64,000 nt of DNA from Alkalimarinus sediminis (GTDB taxonomy: Bacteria; Pseudomonadota; Gammaproteobacteria; Pseudomonadales; Oleiphilaceae). The DNA is taken from NCBI RefSeq assembly GCF_026427595.1, contig NZ_CP101527.1:3715001-3779000 (forward strand), written 5' to 3'. Below, piece after piece: positions 1 through 9,440 of this stretch; within the stretch, counting starts at the first letter, position 1, and every line of letters starts with the position of its first letter. The position numbers and the translations under genes are program-made. Below the pieces are notes generated by a model that saw nothing but the letters and a program-made list of their open reading frames with translations, was not told where the DNA came from and searched no databases.

Positions 1-284
1 CGAGAGCTGTCATGCGTGCATCACTGCATTACCTATTTGGTTCGGCCCTATAGATAATGCCCTCTCTACCCCTGAGTACTAAGTGGTAGCCCTACCCTAT
101 CGCGGAATTTGATCCACAGTTTATTATTATGATTTTACAATAGCGCAACATAGTGAAATATGAAGCACATTTTTAGATCATTTGTTACTTTTTGTATATT
201 GGACTCCCCAATACGCAATCAAAGTTAACACAGCTTACATTCTGCAACAATAAAGCAGGTTATTTTTTGTGCGACAGGTAACGT

Positions 285-1892
285 TTAAGATAGATACTGC
301 GTCATATATTCTGAGAATTTACTTACATCAGCATCTTTAAGTTGCTGTTCTTTAAGAAAAGACTCTTTGGCCATGACGTGATACTTTTCATGGATAGATT
401 CATCATTACAGTGTTGTTTAGATAACTGCTGATGCTTAAATGATAACTCACCCACAATTTCAAGCCATGAGAGTGACTCAGACTTCATTACGGAGAGAAT
501 ACTAGCCGATGGGGTCAGTTCAGGTTGAACAAGCTTGCTACGCTGCTCTTCGATTGCCCCATGGTAACGGTTGTTCGCCAAGGCATCATCGCTTTTTGCC
601 TTGCCTGCGTCCGCAGCCTTACAATGCATGTCATCAAAAATAGCGGCAACTCGACCAATCTCATCTAACAGAGCAAGTCCCAGGTCTTTAAGAGGCGCTT
701 CACCTGCAGGGGTTTTTAGTTTAAGGCCAGGCTCTCGGCCGCGATTAACCACGGTTTCAAAGTTCCAATCCAATGCCTGACACTCTTTCTCAGATACAAC
801 AGGGCTATCTGCTACAAGACAGTAGACCAAGAACGCATCCATAAATCGAACCTGCTGATCACTAATCCCAAGTGGCAGGTAAGGGTTAAGGTCAAGGCAA
901 CGAACTTCAATATATTCAACACCACGCTGCTTGAGCGCATGAATGGGCTTTTCGCCAGATTCTGCGTTTCGTTTTGGCCTTATGGCGCTGTAATACTCAT
1001 TCTCAATCTGAAGAATATTAGTGTTGAGTTGTATATATTCGCCATCTTTTTGTGTCCCCATCACCTCATAAGCGGGGTATGGCTTATGTATTGCTTCTTC
1101 GAGAGTATGAGTAAAGTTGCTCAAACTATTGAAACAGATAGCCAGCGATGATTGTGCATTACTATGATAACCCAGGTCCCCCATACGAAGAGATGTCGCA
1201 TAAGGTAAATACCAAGTACCTTTATCGTCAAATGGCTGGAGTGGGTGTCTCATGCCCGCCAAGAAGCTCTGGTCCGCAGCCGGGGATGCGCCAAATAGAT
1301 ACATCAATAACCAAGAGTGTCGACGGAAGTTTCGAATAAGTGAAAAATACTGCTCTGATTTAAAATCCTGAAGAGGCTGCGTGTCACCTTTTACGACCTG
1401 CCACTCTTTCCAAAACGCATCTGGCAATGAAAAGTTATAGTGTAGACCCGCAATACTCTGCATGATTCGTCCGTAACGGGCATCTAGTCCTTTACGATAA
1501 ACATGCTTGAGTTTGCCTAAATTTGAATCTCCAAACTCGGCAATTCTAATACTGTCATTACCGTCAATTTTACAGGGCATACTACCTGACCAAAGCACCT
1601 CTTCACCCAAGTGACTCTGCACAAAACAGTGTACATCGCTCAGATCTTTCATCAGTTGATCGACCGTTTGTGATACCGGTGTAATCAACTCCATGAGTGC
1701 TTCGGAGTAGTCTGTCGTAATTTGCGAGTGTGTGAGCGTGTGCCCTAACACCTCTGGATGGTTTGTCTGTGAGATAAAATGACTTGAATCGGCTCGTAGC
1801 CCTTCCTTTTCTATACCTCGCGAAATATTTAACAGTTCACGTTGAGCTGATTCGGAGAGTAGTTCCAGTCGAGCTTCCAGAGCATTTATCAT
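285..1892 (-). CDS. gshA: Glutamate-cysteine ligase, proteobacterial type 1 (glutathione synthesis)
   Basis: Catalyses the ATP-dependent joining of glutamate and cysteine, the first and rate-limiting step of glutathione synthesis in the cytosol. The protein is about 535 residues, close to the usual 510-530 of the E. coli-type family. Recognisable family blocks are the N-terminal RGIEKEGLR segment, the TDYSEALMELITP segment and the YIEVRCLDLNP segment, which belong to the glutamate/ATP site. An in-frame TTG lies two codons upstream at 1898, but ATG 1892 is preferred because an AAAGG ribosome site sits about 6 nt upstream of it and almost touches the TTG. It lies downstream of tex on the same strand with a hairpin in the gap, so it may have its own promoter. 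Confidence 0.95.
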   Translation of the reverse strand: MINALEARLELLSESAQRELLNISRGIEKEGLRADSSHFISQTNHPEVLGHTLTHSQITTDYSEALMELITPVSQTVDQLMKDLSDVHCFVQSHLGEEVLWSGSMPCKIDGNDSIRIAEFGDSNLGKLKHVYRKGLDARYGRIMQSIAGLHYNFSLPDAFWKEWQVVKGDTQPLQDFKSEQYFSLIRNFRRHSWLLMYLFGASPAADQSFLAGMRHPLQPFDDKGTWYLPYATSLRMGDLGYHSNAQSSLAICFNSLSNFTHTLEEAIHKPYPAYEVMGTQKDGEYIQLNTNILQIENEYYSAIRPKRNAESGEKPIHALKQRGVEYIEVRCLDLNPYLPLGISDQQVRFMDAFLVYCLVADSPVVSEKECQALDWNFETVVNRGREPGLKLKTPAGEAPLKDLGLALLDEIGRVAAIFDDMHCKAADAGKAKSDDALANNRYHGAIEEQRSKLVQPELTPSASILSVMKSESLSWLEIVGELSFKHQQLSKQHCNDESIHEKYHVMAKESFLKEQQLKDADVSKFSEYMTQYLS

Positions 1893-1975
1893 GGGCAACC
1901 TTTAGGCCATAGTTTAAATGTGAGTTTAAATGAGGGCGTTTTTTAAAAACACAAGGAGCCGCCCTTAAACCAAAC

Positions 1976-1991
1976 GGTGCGCAAGCGCACC
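1976..1991 (-). terminator. Hairpin between tex and gshA
   Basis: A perfect 7-bp stem, GGTGCGC/GCGCACC, with an AA loop sits 19 nt past the tex stop codon. On the minus strand it is followed by a T-rich but interrupted stretch (GTTTGGTTTAAG), so it is only a moderate intrinsic terminator for tex. It could instead be an attenuating or RNA-processing hairpin ahead of gshA. Confidence 0.45.
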
Positions 1992-2009
1992 CTATAATTA
2001 CACGTTACT

Positions 2010-4379
2010 TTATTTTTTATTCTTTTTTGCCGACTTCATGGCTAGCGCCAGGGCACCCGCCATTGCACCGGTTGCTTGGTTGCCGCCATGCGAGCCATTA
2101 CGGTTATCTCTTTTAGTGTCGGCTCTTTTGGGTTCAGACCTCCTAGCCTCAGACCTCCTAGAATCGGAGTCTCGTCCACCGCCAGCTTTCTTGGCGTCAA
2201 CACCGGGCTCATCACCCAGGCGCATCGATAACCCAATACGATTTCGTGGAACATCCAACTCCATCACCTTCACTTTTACAATATCCCCAGCCTTCACGAC
2301 CTCTCTGGGGTCTTTAACAAAGGTATTGGACAGTGCCGATATATGGACCAAGCCATCTTGGTGAACACCCACATCTACAAACGCGCCAAAGTTAGTCACA
2401 TTGGTCACAGCGCCTTCTAATACCATTCCAGGCTTGAGATCGGTAATTTTATCTACACCTTCCTGAAATGCTGCAAAACGGAACTCTGGTCTGGGGTCAC
2501 GGCCAGGCTTATCTAGCTCGGCAATAATATCTTTGATAGTGGGTATGCCGAATTTGTCACTGACATAATCTTGCGCTTTTATCTCTTTCAAAAAACCTGT
2601 ATCACCAATAATTGCATCTACTTTACGGCTGTTTTTTTCAGCGATTTGTTTCACCAGATCATAGGCCTCAGGGTGCACTGATGAAGCATCCAATGGATTT
2701 TTACCATTCATAACCCGCAAGAAGCCCGCCGCTTGCTCAAATGTCTTTTCACCTAAGCGAGGTACTTTTTTCAGCTCACGACGCCCGGTAAAGGCGCCAT
2801 TCTCATTTCGATACTCAACAATATTGTTTGCGATCACTTGGTTCAAACCTGAAACCCGCGTTAATAACGGTGCAGACGCGGTGTTCAGGTCTACCCCAAC
2901 CGCGTTTACACAATCTTCCACCACCGCATCAAGGCTTCGCGCCATTTGAGTTTGGCTCACATCATGCTGATACTGACCTACACCAATAGATTTCGGCTCA
3001 ATTTTTACCAGTTCTGCCAGAGGGTCTTGTAAGCGACGGGCAATCGATACCGCCCCCCTGATCGTAACATCCAGGTCTGGAAACTCTTTCGCCGCATACT
3101 CTGAAGCAGAATAGACCGACGCACCGGCCTCACTAACTGTAATACGGGTTAGTTTCAACTCAGGGTGCTGCGCCATTAACTCTGCCGCCAGCTTGTCTGT
3201 TTCACGGGAAGCCGTACCATTACCGATACTAATCAGCTCTACCTTATGTTTGGCACAGAGTGATGCAAGAATATCGAGGGATTGCTGCCACTTTTTCTGC
3301 GGGGCATGAGGGTAAATCGCACAGTGATCAAGCAACTTGCCGGTGGCATCAACAACCGCTACCTTAACACCAGTACGTAGACCAGGATCGAGGCCTAACG
3401 TTGCCTTTGGACCTGCAGGAGCGGCAAGCAACAGATCTTTAAGGTTACTGGCAAAAACTTTAATCGCATCCTCTTCAGCACTCTCTCTCACCTGCCCCAT
3501 TAGTTCGGTTTCTAGATGAGTACTTAGCTTAATACGCCATGTCCAACGAACCACTTCGTTTAGCCATTTGTCCGCCGCTCGACCGTTGTTTTTAATTCCC
3601 CAGTGCTCAGCCACCATCGACTCACATGGGTGTGCAACCTTGCGATCTGCGTCACTATCACCCACTACGATAGCGTAATTGAGAAAGCCTTCATTACGAC
3701 CTCTAAATATGGCGAGAGCTCGATGGGACGGCATTTTTTTAAGTGCTTCACGGTGCTCAAAATAATCGCGAAACTTAGCGCCCTCACTCTCTTTACCTTC
3801 GACTACCGATACCTGAACTTCACCTTCTTGCCAAAGAAATGAGCGCAAACGACCTAACAACGCCGCATCTTCACTGAATCGTTCCATCAGAATAAATTTA
3901 GCGCCATCCAATGCAGCCTTAACATCTGCAACCCCCGCATCAGCATTTACAAACGCAGCCGCTTCTTTTTCTGGGTCGAGATCTGGATTAGCAAGCAGCT
4001 TATCAGCCAACGGCTCCAAACCAGCTTCTCGCGCTATTTGGCCTTTAGTTCGCCGCTTCGGTTTATAGGGCAAGTACAAGTCTTCAAGAATAGTTTTGGT
4101 CTCAGCGGCCAAAATATCCTGCTCAAGCGCGGGGGTTAATTTATCTTGTTCACGAATACTATTAAGAATGCTCTCGCGGCGACTTTCAAGCTCCCTCAGA
4201 TAGCGTAATCGTTCTTCAACCTGTCGCATCTGTGTATCATCTAATGAACCTGTCACCTCTTTACGATAACGAGAAATAAACGGCACCGTTGCGCCTTCAT
4301 CAAGCAAGCCCACCGCAGCTGTAATTTGTTGAACTTTTACGCCGATCTCATCAGCAATGCGTTGAGAAATTTTATCCAT
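2010..4379 (-). CDS. tex: Tex family S1 RNA-binding transcription accessory protein
   Basis: A nucleic-acid-binding protein of 789 residues, the usual Tex length. The order of parts fits the family: an N-terminal helical Tex region, a YqgF/RNase H-like middle ([19 protein letters not shown]), helix-hairpin-helix motifs in the 500s ([19 protein letters not shown]) and a C-terminal S1 domain at about residues 650-725 ([21 protein letters not shown]). The final 60 residues are a charged tail with RRSE/KRAD repeats, visible in the DNA as short direct repeats near 2130-2160. AAGG lies 7 nt before ATG 4379. Tex links transcription and RNA metabolism in known bacteria; its exact reaction is not settled. 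Confidence 0.95.
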   Translation of the reverse strand: MDKISQRIADEIGVKVQQITAAVGLLDEGATVPFISRYRKEVTGSLDDTQMRQVEERLRYLRELESRRESILNSIREQDKLTPALEQDILAAETKTILEDLYLPYKPKRRTKGQIAREAGLEPLADKLLANPDLDPEKEAAAFVNADAGVADVKAALDGAKFILMERFSEDAALLGRLRSFLWQEGEVQVSVVEGKESEGAKFRDYFEHREALKKMPSHRALAIFRGRNEGFLNYAIVVGDSDADRKVAHPCESMVAEHWGIKNNGRAADKWLNEVVRWTWRIKLSTHLETELMGQVRESAEEDAIKVFASNLKDLLLAAPAGPKATLGLDPGLRTGVKVAVVDATGKLLDHCAIYPHAPQKKWQQSLDILASLCAKHKVELISIGNGTASRETDKLAAELMAQHPELKLTRITVSEAGASVYSASEYAAKEFPDLDVTIRGAVSIARRLQDPLAELVKIEPKSIGVGQYQHDVSQTQMARSLDAVVEDCVNAVGVDLNTASAPLLTRVSGLNQVIANNIVEYRNENGAFTGRRELKKVPRLGEKTFEQAAGFLRVMNGKNPLDASSVHPEAYDLVKQIAEKNSRKVDAIIGDTGFLKEIKAQDYVSDKFGIPTIKDIIAELDKPGRDPRPEFRFAAFQEGVDKITDLKPGMVLEGAVTNVTNFGAFVDVGVHQDGLVHISALSNTFVKDPREVVKAGDIVKVKVMELDVPRNRIGLSMRLGDEPGVDAKKAGGGRDSDSRRSEARRSEPKRADTKRDNRNGSHGGNQATGAMAGALALAMKSAKKNKK

Positions 4380-4515
4380 GAGGGAACCTTGTAACAGAGA
4401 GAGTCTAAAAATAGAGCGTTAATATATTCAGAGGAGCTGCATTATAGCGCTTTACGATAAAGGAACTGTAGTCCTGATTGAGGTTAAAACTCAAGTTTAG
4501 CAATAGGATAGTACG

Positions 4516-6294
4516 CTAGCCATCAGCTAGCGCGATTGATGCCGTTTTTGAGATTTCAAGATAGGTCAAAAAATCATCAAAAGGCACCGCTTTACTGAAC
4601 AGATACCCCTGAGCTTCATCACAGTGATGCAATCTCAAAAAAGCTAATTGCTCCTCCGTTTCTACTCCTTCAGCCACCACATTAATCTGCAGGTTATGGG
4701 CTAAACTAATAATAGATTTCACTATAACCTGATCATCTATATTGTTGGTCGCAAATTCGATAAACGATTTATCAATTTTAATCGTCGAGATAGGCAGTTT
4801 TTGAATATTGGCAAATGATGAATAGCCAGTGCCAAAGTCATCAAGAGAGAAACTAACACCTAACTGAGTTAGCTGCTTCAGGCACTTTTGTGTATAGGCC
4901 TGATCATACATCATGGCTGATTCTGTAAGCTCAAACTCTAAATTGCCAGTATTGATATTGGCGTTATAGATAATACGGAAAACCGTTTCGCTCAATTTTT
5001 TATCATAGAACTGGCGAAATGATAGATTCACCGCACAGACTAAATCGTCATAACCAAGCGTTTGCAGCTTGGCCAAGTCTCGACAAGCTTGCTCGACAAC
5101 CCAGTAGCCCATCGGCACGATCATGCCACTGCGTTCAGCAGCAGGAATAAACTCTTCTGGCATAATCAACCCCCTCGTGGGGTGCTGCCAACGAATCAAA
5201 CACTCATAACCAACCACCTGTGAATGCATAATGCTCACTCTAGGCTGGTAGAAAAGTCGAAGCTGCCCGTTTCGCAATGCCGCTCTAAACTCAGCTTCAA
5301 GAGCTAACTCTCGCTCAACTGCAACACTCATTTTTTGGTGGAAAAATTCAATCGTATTGCCCTGCTGCCGTTTAGCATCTTGCATAGCCCGATTGGCATT
5401 TTTAAGAATACTCTCCGTGTCCGGCCCTGCATCGGGGAACACCGCAACACCAGCGCTCAGAGTGACCATCAACTGATGATGGTCGAGATCAAATGGCTGC
5501 TCAAACAACTCAAGCAGTTTTGCCGCTACATGATTGGCATCTATCGAATCATCTAGGTGCTCAAGAATGACAGCGAATTCATCTCCGCCGATTCGTGCCA
5601 AGCTATCACTTTTGCGAAGCCCTTGCCTAAGTCTCGACGCAACACGCTTAATAAGTTGGTCACCATATTGGTAGCCAAACCGCTCATTTACACGGCTGAA
5701 GTCGTCCACATTAAGCAATAGCAATCCGGTCACATCTTCATGACGGTCTGCGCGCAAAATGGATTGATGAAAACGATCAAAGAAAACCTGTCGGTTAACC
5801 ACCCCGGTCAATGTATCTATATGGCTTTTGGTTGTTTGTTGCTTTTCAACAGCATTTCTAAGTATCGCGTGGCGAAGTGAGCGATCAAGCACCTTGGGGG
5901 TAATATGAGACTTACAGAGATAATCAGCCCCACCGGCCTGAAAAATCACCTTAGATAAGATCTCCTCAGGCTCTGAACTGATGCAAACAACTGGAGTGTG
6001 ATCACTATCAAACGAGAGAAACCCCAAAAAAACCATCGGGTCTTCATCACGAAAGCCGCAATCCCACAAAATAACATCAAATTTTTCAACACTGACTTGC
6101 TCGTGTAGCTGGCTTAAATCTGAACACCAGCGAATAGCGTAATCAGCACTCACTATCGGTGAGCTAAGTAAATGATCGATCCAAAGAGACTCAGTATGCT
6201 CAGGTGTCAGCAATAGCACACTAAACGAAGACTTATCTGAACGACTCACCATGGGTAACATTTCAGTATTACCTGACAATATGTCTGCTGACAT
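4516..6294 (-). CDS. Receiver-GGDEF-EAL cyclic-di-GMP signalling protein
   Basis: Predicted to make and/or break cyclic di-GMP. The order is an N-terminal response-regulator-like domain (Asp in VILWDCG, Lys in LCKSHITP), a GGDEF domain with an intact RIGGDEFAVIL motif, and a C-terminal EAL domain. The EAL signature reads ECL, with the metal-binding Glu kept; NLSFRQF, FELTES, DDFGTGYSS and IKIDKSF motifs are also kept. There are no membrane segments, so it is cytosolic. An upstream in-frame ATG exists at 6321, but ATG 6294 is preferred because AGGAG lies 6 nt before it; that gives 592 residues. No partner histidine kinase is nearby. It is divergent from rep. Confidence 0.88.
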   Translation of the reverse strand: MSADILSGNTEMLPMVSRSDKSSFSVLLLTPEHTESLWIDHLLSSPIVSADYAIRWCSDLSQLHEQVSVEKFDVILWDCGFRDEDPMVFLGFLSFDSDHTPVVCISSEPEEILSKVIFQAGGADYLCKSHITPKVLDRSLRHAILRNAVEKQQTTKSHIDTLTGVVNRQVFFDRFHQSILRADRHEDVTGLLLLNVDDFSRVNERFGYQYGDQLIKRVASRLRQGLRKSDSLARIGGDEFAVILEHLDDSIDANHVAAKLLELFEQPFDLDHHQLMVTLSAGVAVFPDAGPDTESILKNANRAMQDAKRQQGNTIEFFHQKMSVAVERELALEAEFRAALRNGQLRLFYQPRVSIMHSQVVGYECLIRWQHPTRGLIMPEEFIPAAERSGMIVPMGYWVVEQACRDLAKLQTLGYDDLVCAVNLSFRQFYDKKLSETVFRIIYNANINTGNLEFELTESAMMYDQAYTQKCLKQLTQLGVSFSLDDFGTGYSSFANIQKLPISTIKIDKSFIEFATNNIDDQVIVKSIISLAHNLQINVVAEGVETEEQLAFLRLHHCDEAQGYLFSKAVPFDDFLTYLEISKTASIALADG

Positions 6295-6616
6295 CCTTTT
6301 CTCCTGGCACTCTCCTGCCATTTAATCCTTAAGCCCCACTCCATAACAGCTTTCTGGCAACTACTCACTTGCTACCGTTGATACGGATTTTTATTCAACT
6401 CCCCATGAACGTAAGCTAACATCCATAAATGATACTTACCCTTGGAGTTGATATCTTTAAGGTAGTTCAATTCCCCTAACTTTCAAGGGACAAACAGCCA
6501 CCTACGGGTGTCACACCAGCAAAATATAATTTAATCTCTCTAGCTATCCACTTCTCTGTTAAAATAGCCGGTTCGACTATCTTCTTATCTATCTGTTGAT
6601 TTAAAGGTTCAAATCC
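6295..6616. other. Divergent intergenic region between the GGDEF-EAL gene and rep
   Basis: This gap of 322 bases should hold the promoters of both flanking genes. I see only very short open frames with no ribosome site and no clear repeat or hairpin. A TAAAAT hexamer at 6560-6565 could be a -10 box for rep, but no convincing -35 box stands at the right distance. Confidence 0.4.
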
Positions 6617-8632
6617 GTGTCACGACTTAACCCCAGACAACGCGAGGCTGTGCATTATGTTAGCGGCCCTCTTTTGGTTCTCGCTGGTGCAGGCAGTGGT
6701 AAAACCAGCGTAATCACCAGCAAAATTGTCTATTTGGTTGAGCAGTGTGGCATTAAGGCCCGAAATATTGCTGCACTTACATTTACCAATAAAGCCGCTC
6801 GCGAGATGAAAGAGCGTGTGGGTAAACTGCTAAAAGGCAAAGACGCTAAAGGCCTCACGGTATCAACCTTTCACAACCTGGGTCTTAACATTATTCGCCA
6901 GGAGCACAAAACCCTCGGCTATAAGTCTGGCTTTACCATTTTTGATGCGGAAGATGCCAAAGCACTCATTCGCGACCTTATGATGAAAGATCATGCCGAC
7001 TCAGGTGAAGATGCAGCTGATGTGCAGATGGCCATTTCCAATTGGAAGAATGACATGCTATCTCCAGAGCAGGCAGCAAGCCGCGCCAAAGACGAGCGCG
7101 AACAGATGATGGCGCAGGTTTACAAACTTTATAATCGATACCTCAAAGCCTACAACGCGGTAGATTTTGACGATCTGATCCTGCTGCCCGTAACTCTCTT
7201 TCAGAACAGCCCTGAAACGCTGGATAAATGGCAGAACAAACTCCGCTACTTGCTAGTAGATGAGTATCAAGACACCAATATCACCCAATACGAGTTAGTT
7301 AAAATGCTCGTAGGCGTTAGAGCAACCTTTACGGTGGTAGGTGACGATGATCAGTCAATATACTCCTGGCGAGGCGCTCGCCCCGAAAACCTGGTCAAAC
7401 TCAAAGAGGATTTCCCGAACCTCAATTTGATAAAGCTAGAGCAAAACTACCGCTCCACTCGCTTGATACTTAATGCCGCCAACAAAGTAATCGCCAATAA
7501 CCCACACGTGTTTGAAAAAGCACTCTGGAGCGACTTTGCAGTCGGGGATCAGATACGCATTATTGAGTGCCGAAATGAAGACGCAGAAGCTGAACGCATT
7601 GCCGGTGAAATACTCAATTTTAAACTCAAAAACAAAGTCGACTTTAAAGACTTTGCTATTTTATATCGCGGAAACCATCAATCGAGACTGCTTGAAATAA
7701 AGCTACAAGCGTTTCAAATCCCTTACCAGCTATCAGGGGGCACCTCATTTTTCGCTCGAAGCGAAATCAAAGATGCCATGGCCTATTTACGCCTGCTAAT
7801 AAATCCCGAGGATGATGCTGCATTTTTACGCATCATCAACGTACCCCGCCGAGAAATTGGCCCCAGTACCATTGAGAAGCTGGGTAACTACGCCACCGAA
7901 CGAGACTGCGGGCTCTATCAAGCAGTCGATGAAATTGGGCTAGAGCAGCACCTTACGGGTAAAGGGCTAGAGAAAGTTCGCCGTTTTACCCATTGGCTAC
8001 GAAATACCACCCGAAGATGTAGTCAGGAAGACCCTGTAACGGTGATCAAACAGATGTTTACCGACATCGAGTATGAAGAGTGGCTCCACGAAAACAGTAA
8101 CTCACCCCTTCAGGCTGAGCGCAGAATGGCCAATGTCTGGTATCTGATAGACTCGCTGCAGAAGATGCTCGATAAAGACAAAGGCACCGCTGACGAAATC
8201 GGTATCGATGAAGCCGTCACCAAGCTTGTTTTAAGAGATATGTTAGAGCAACAGCAAGAGGAAGAAGAGACCGACAAGGTGCACTTAATGACACTGCACG
8301 CGTCAAAAGGTCTGGAGTTCCCTCATGTGTTTATCATGGGGCTAGAAGAGGAAATCTTACCCCACCGCGCCAGTATCGAAGAGAATAACATCGAAGAAGA
8401 ACGCCGTTTAATGTACGTCGGCATCACTCGCGCAAAAAAAACGCTAGCACTTACTTACGCCGGAAGCCGCAAGCAGTATGGCGAAAAGATCGAAACCATC
8501 CCCAGCCGTTTTTTGGATGAGCTACCCGAAGACGACGTAGTATGGGAAGGCGGCGGCAAAAATGACAAAGCCGCCAACCAAGAAAAAGGTAAAGCGACAC
8601 TGGCTAGTTTGAAAGATCTGATGGGGGGGTAG
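6617..8632 (+). CDS. rep: ATP-dependent DNA helicase Rep (UvrD/Rep superfamily 1)
   Basis: A 3'-5' DNA helicase that helps replication forks pass protein obstacles and restart. The N-terminus SRLNPRQREAVHYVSGP closely resembles E. coli Rep, and the 671-residue length matches Rep rather than the longer UvrD. Helicase motifs in order: Walker A LAGAGSGKT, TFTNKAAREMKERV, Walker B VDEYQDTN, DDDQSIYSWRGA, QNYRST, MTLHASKGLEF and RRLMYVGITRAKKTL. The start codon is GTG. The stop codon is followed within 4 nt by the first palindromic RAYT repeat, which may serve as the end of the transcript. Confidence 0.96.
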   Translation: MSRLNPRQREAVHYVSGPLLVLAGAGSGKTSVITSKIVYLVEQCGIKARNIAALTFTNKAAREMKERVGKLLKGKDAKGLTVSTFHNLGLNIIRQEHKTLGYKSGFTIFDAEDAKALIRDLMMKDHADSGEDAADVQMAISNWKNDMLSPEQAASRAKDEREQMMAQVYKLYNRYLKAYNAVDFDDLILLPVTLFQNSPETLDKWQNKLRYLLVDEYQDTNITQYELVKMLVGVRATFTVVGDDDQSIYSWRGARPENLVKLKEDFPNLNLIKLEQNYRSTRLILNAANKVIANNPHVFEKALWSDFAVGDQIRIIECRNEDAEAERIAGEILNFKLKNKVDFKDFAILYRGNHQSRLLEIKLQAFQIPYQLSGGTSFFARSEIKDAMAYLRLLINPEDDAAFLRIINVPRREIGPSTIEKLGNYATERDCGLYQAVDEIGLEQHLTGKGLEKVRRFTHWLRNTTRRCSQEDPVTVIKQMFTDIEYEEWLHENSNSPLQAERRMANVWYLIDSLQKMLDKDKGTADEIGIDEAVTKLVLRDMLEQQQEEEETDKVHLMTLHASKGLEFPHVFIMGLEEEILPHRASIEENNIEEERRLMYVGITRAKKTLALTYAGSRKQYGEKIETIPSRFLDELPEDDVVWEGGGKNDKAANQEKGKATLASLKDLMGG

Positions 8633-8635
8633 CCT

Positions 8636-8731
8636 CTCCCTTGATTCCGCTTCGCTGCATCACGGCTACAAGAGCAGTGCGATGAATTATAGTAGCCTTG
8701 ATGCAAGGAGGCACGACTGGAATCAGGGTTT
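8636..8731. repeat. REP/BIME-like palindromic repeat, copy 1
   Basis: A 96-bp unit identical to the one at 9334-9429. It is internally an inverted pair: CCCTTGATTCC near the left end is mirrored by GGAATCAGGG at the right, and TGCATCA/GGCTAC on the left by GTAGCC/TTGATGCA on the right, around a central spacer. Such paired palindromes flanking a tyrosine transposase are the hallmark of RAYT-mobilised REP elements. Its right end overlaps the transposase stop codon and its left end almost abuts rep. Confidence 0.85.
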
Positions 8732-9320
8732 ACTCTCCGAAGTTAAGAAGTTCTTCTAAGTTAATCGTTGCGCCCCAATCGACCTCTAAAGCACCTTTCC
8801 TTACTAAAGAATGAAATGATGACCACGGCCAATTCGCTGGGCTTTCGACGTAACCATGCTTCACAGGGTTGTAGTGAATATAGTCCATGTGTCGATTATA
8901 ATCTTGTTCGTTTTTTATCGTGTGCTCCCAATAGCGCCTTTGCCATACATCAAATCCTCCATCACTATTAACTTTAGGAGAGGCTCCTGACTTGCGAATA
9001 GTACGTGTGAACTGCGATTTTATGGAACGCCAACGGGAGGGGTAATCGGTATCGCCTTCAGGCAAAACCCAAATGGTGTGAAGGTGATCTGGCAATATTA
9101 CAATAGCATCGATAGTGAAGAACTGCTTTTCTCGACACAAACGGAAAGAGTCTCGGAGTTCATCAATATAGTCAGTTAAATAGGTTGTTTTTCTATTTTT
9201 TAAAGTGACAGTGAAAAAATACGTTCCACCGGCCACATAGCTTCTTCGGTAGGCAACCATCGTCCTTGATATTTCCTTTTGGTATGTTTGACAGTCAAAA
9301 CAATCCATTGTTTTGATCAT
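8730..9320 (-). CDS. REP-associated tyrosine transposase (RAYT, Y1 HUH family)
   Basis: Predicted single-strand DNA transposase of 196 residues. It has the HUH metal-binding motif as HLH in VILPDHLHTIW and a C-terminal catalytic-Tyr region in MDYIHYNPVKHGYV, both typical of RAYT proteins. The N-terminal segment YRRSYVAGGTYFFTVTLKNR is also characteristic. It is flanked by BIME-like repeats. The gene looks complete, with no stops or frameshifts. It belongs to a different group from the 328-residue transposases at 19.8 and 25.6 kb, so the chromosome hosts at least two RAYT lineages. Confidence 0.9.
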   Translation of the reverse strand: MIKTMDCFDCQTYQKEISRTMVAYRRSYVAGGTYFFTVTLKNRKTTYLTDYIDELRDSFRLCREKQFFTIDAIVILPDHLHTIWVLPEGDTDYPSRWRSIKSQFTRTIRKSGASPKVNSDGGFDVWQRRYWEHTIKNEQDYNRHMDYIHYNPVKHGYVESPANWPWSSFHSLVRKGALEVDWGATINLEELLNFGE

Positions 9321-9333
9321 TTTACCTTAAATC

Positions 9334-9429
9334 CTCCCTTGATTCCGCTTCGCTGCATCACGGCTACAAGAGCAGTGCGATGAATTATAGTAGCCTTGAT
9401 GCAAGGAGGCACGACTGGAATCAGGGTTT
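9334..9429. repeat. REP/BIME-like palindromic repeat, copy 2
   Basis: Second 96-bp copy, identical base for base to 8636-8731. It lies just upstream of the RAYT start and 11 nt beyond the stop of the oxidoreductase gene, so it may also act as a 3' hairpin for that transcript. Confidence 0.85.
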
Positions 9430-9440
9430 TGTCGGCTAAC

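Larger units (their letters stand above)
8636..9429 (-). mobile_element. RAYT transposon unit: tyrosine transposase between two BIME repeats
   Basis: One transposase gene is bracketed by two identical 96-bp palindromic units in direct orientation, inserted between rep and the oxidoreductase gene. The structure matches the RAYT/REP organisation known from Pseudomonas and enterobacteria, in which the transposase is thought to act on the flanking hairpins. The identity of the two copies suggests recent or still-maintained activity. Confidence 0.82.

Noticed and set aside
2038-2364. Plus-strand frame of 108 codons inside tex
   Set aside because: Antisense shadow of the S1 domain and basic tail of Tex; Ser/Pro/Leu-rich with no ribosome site.
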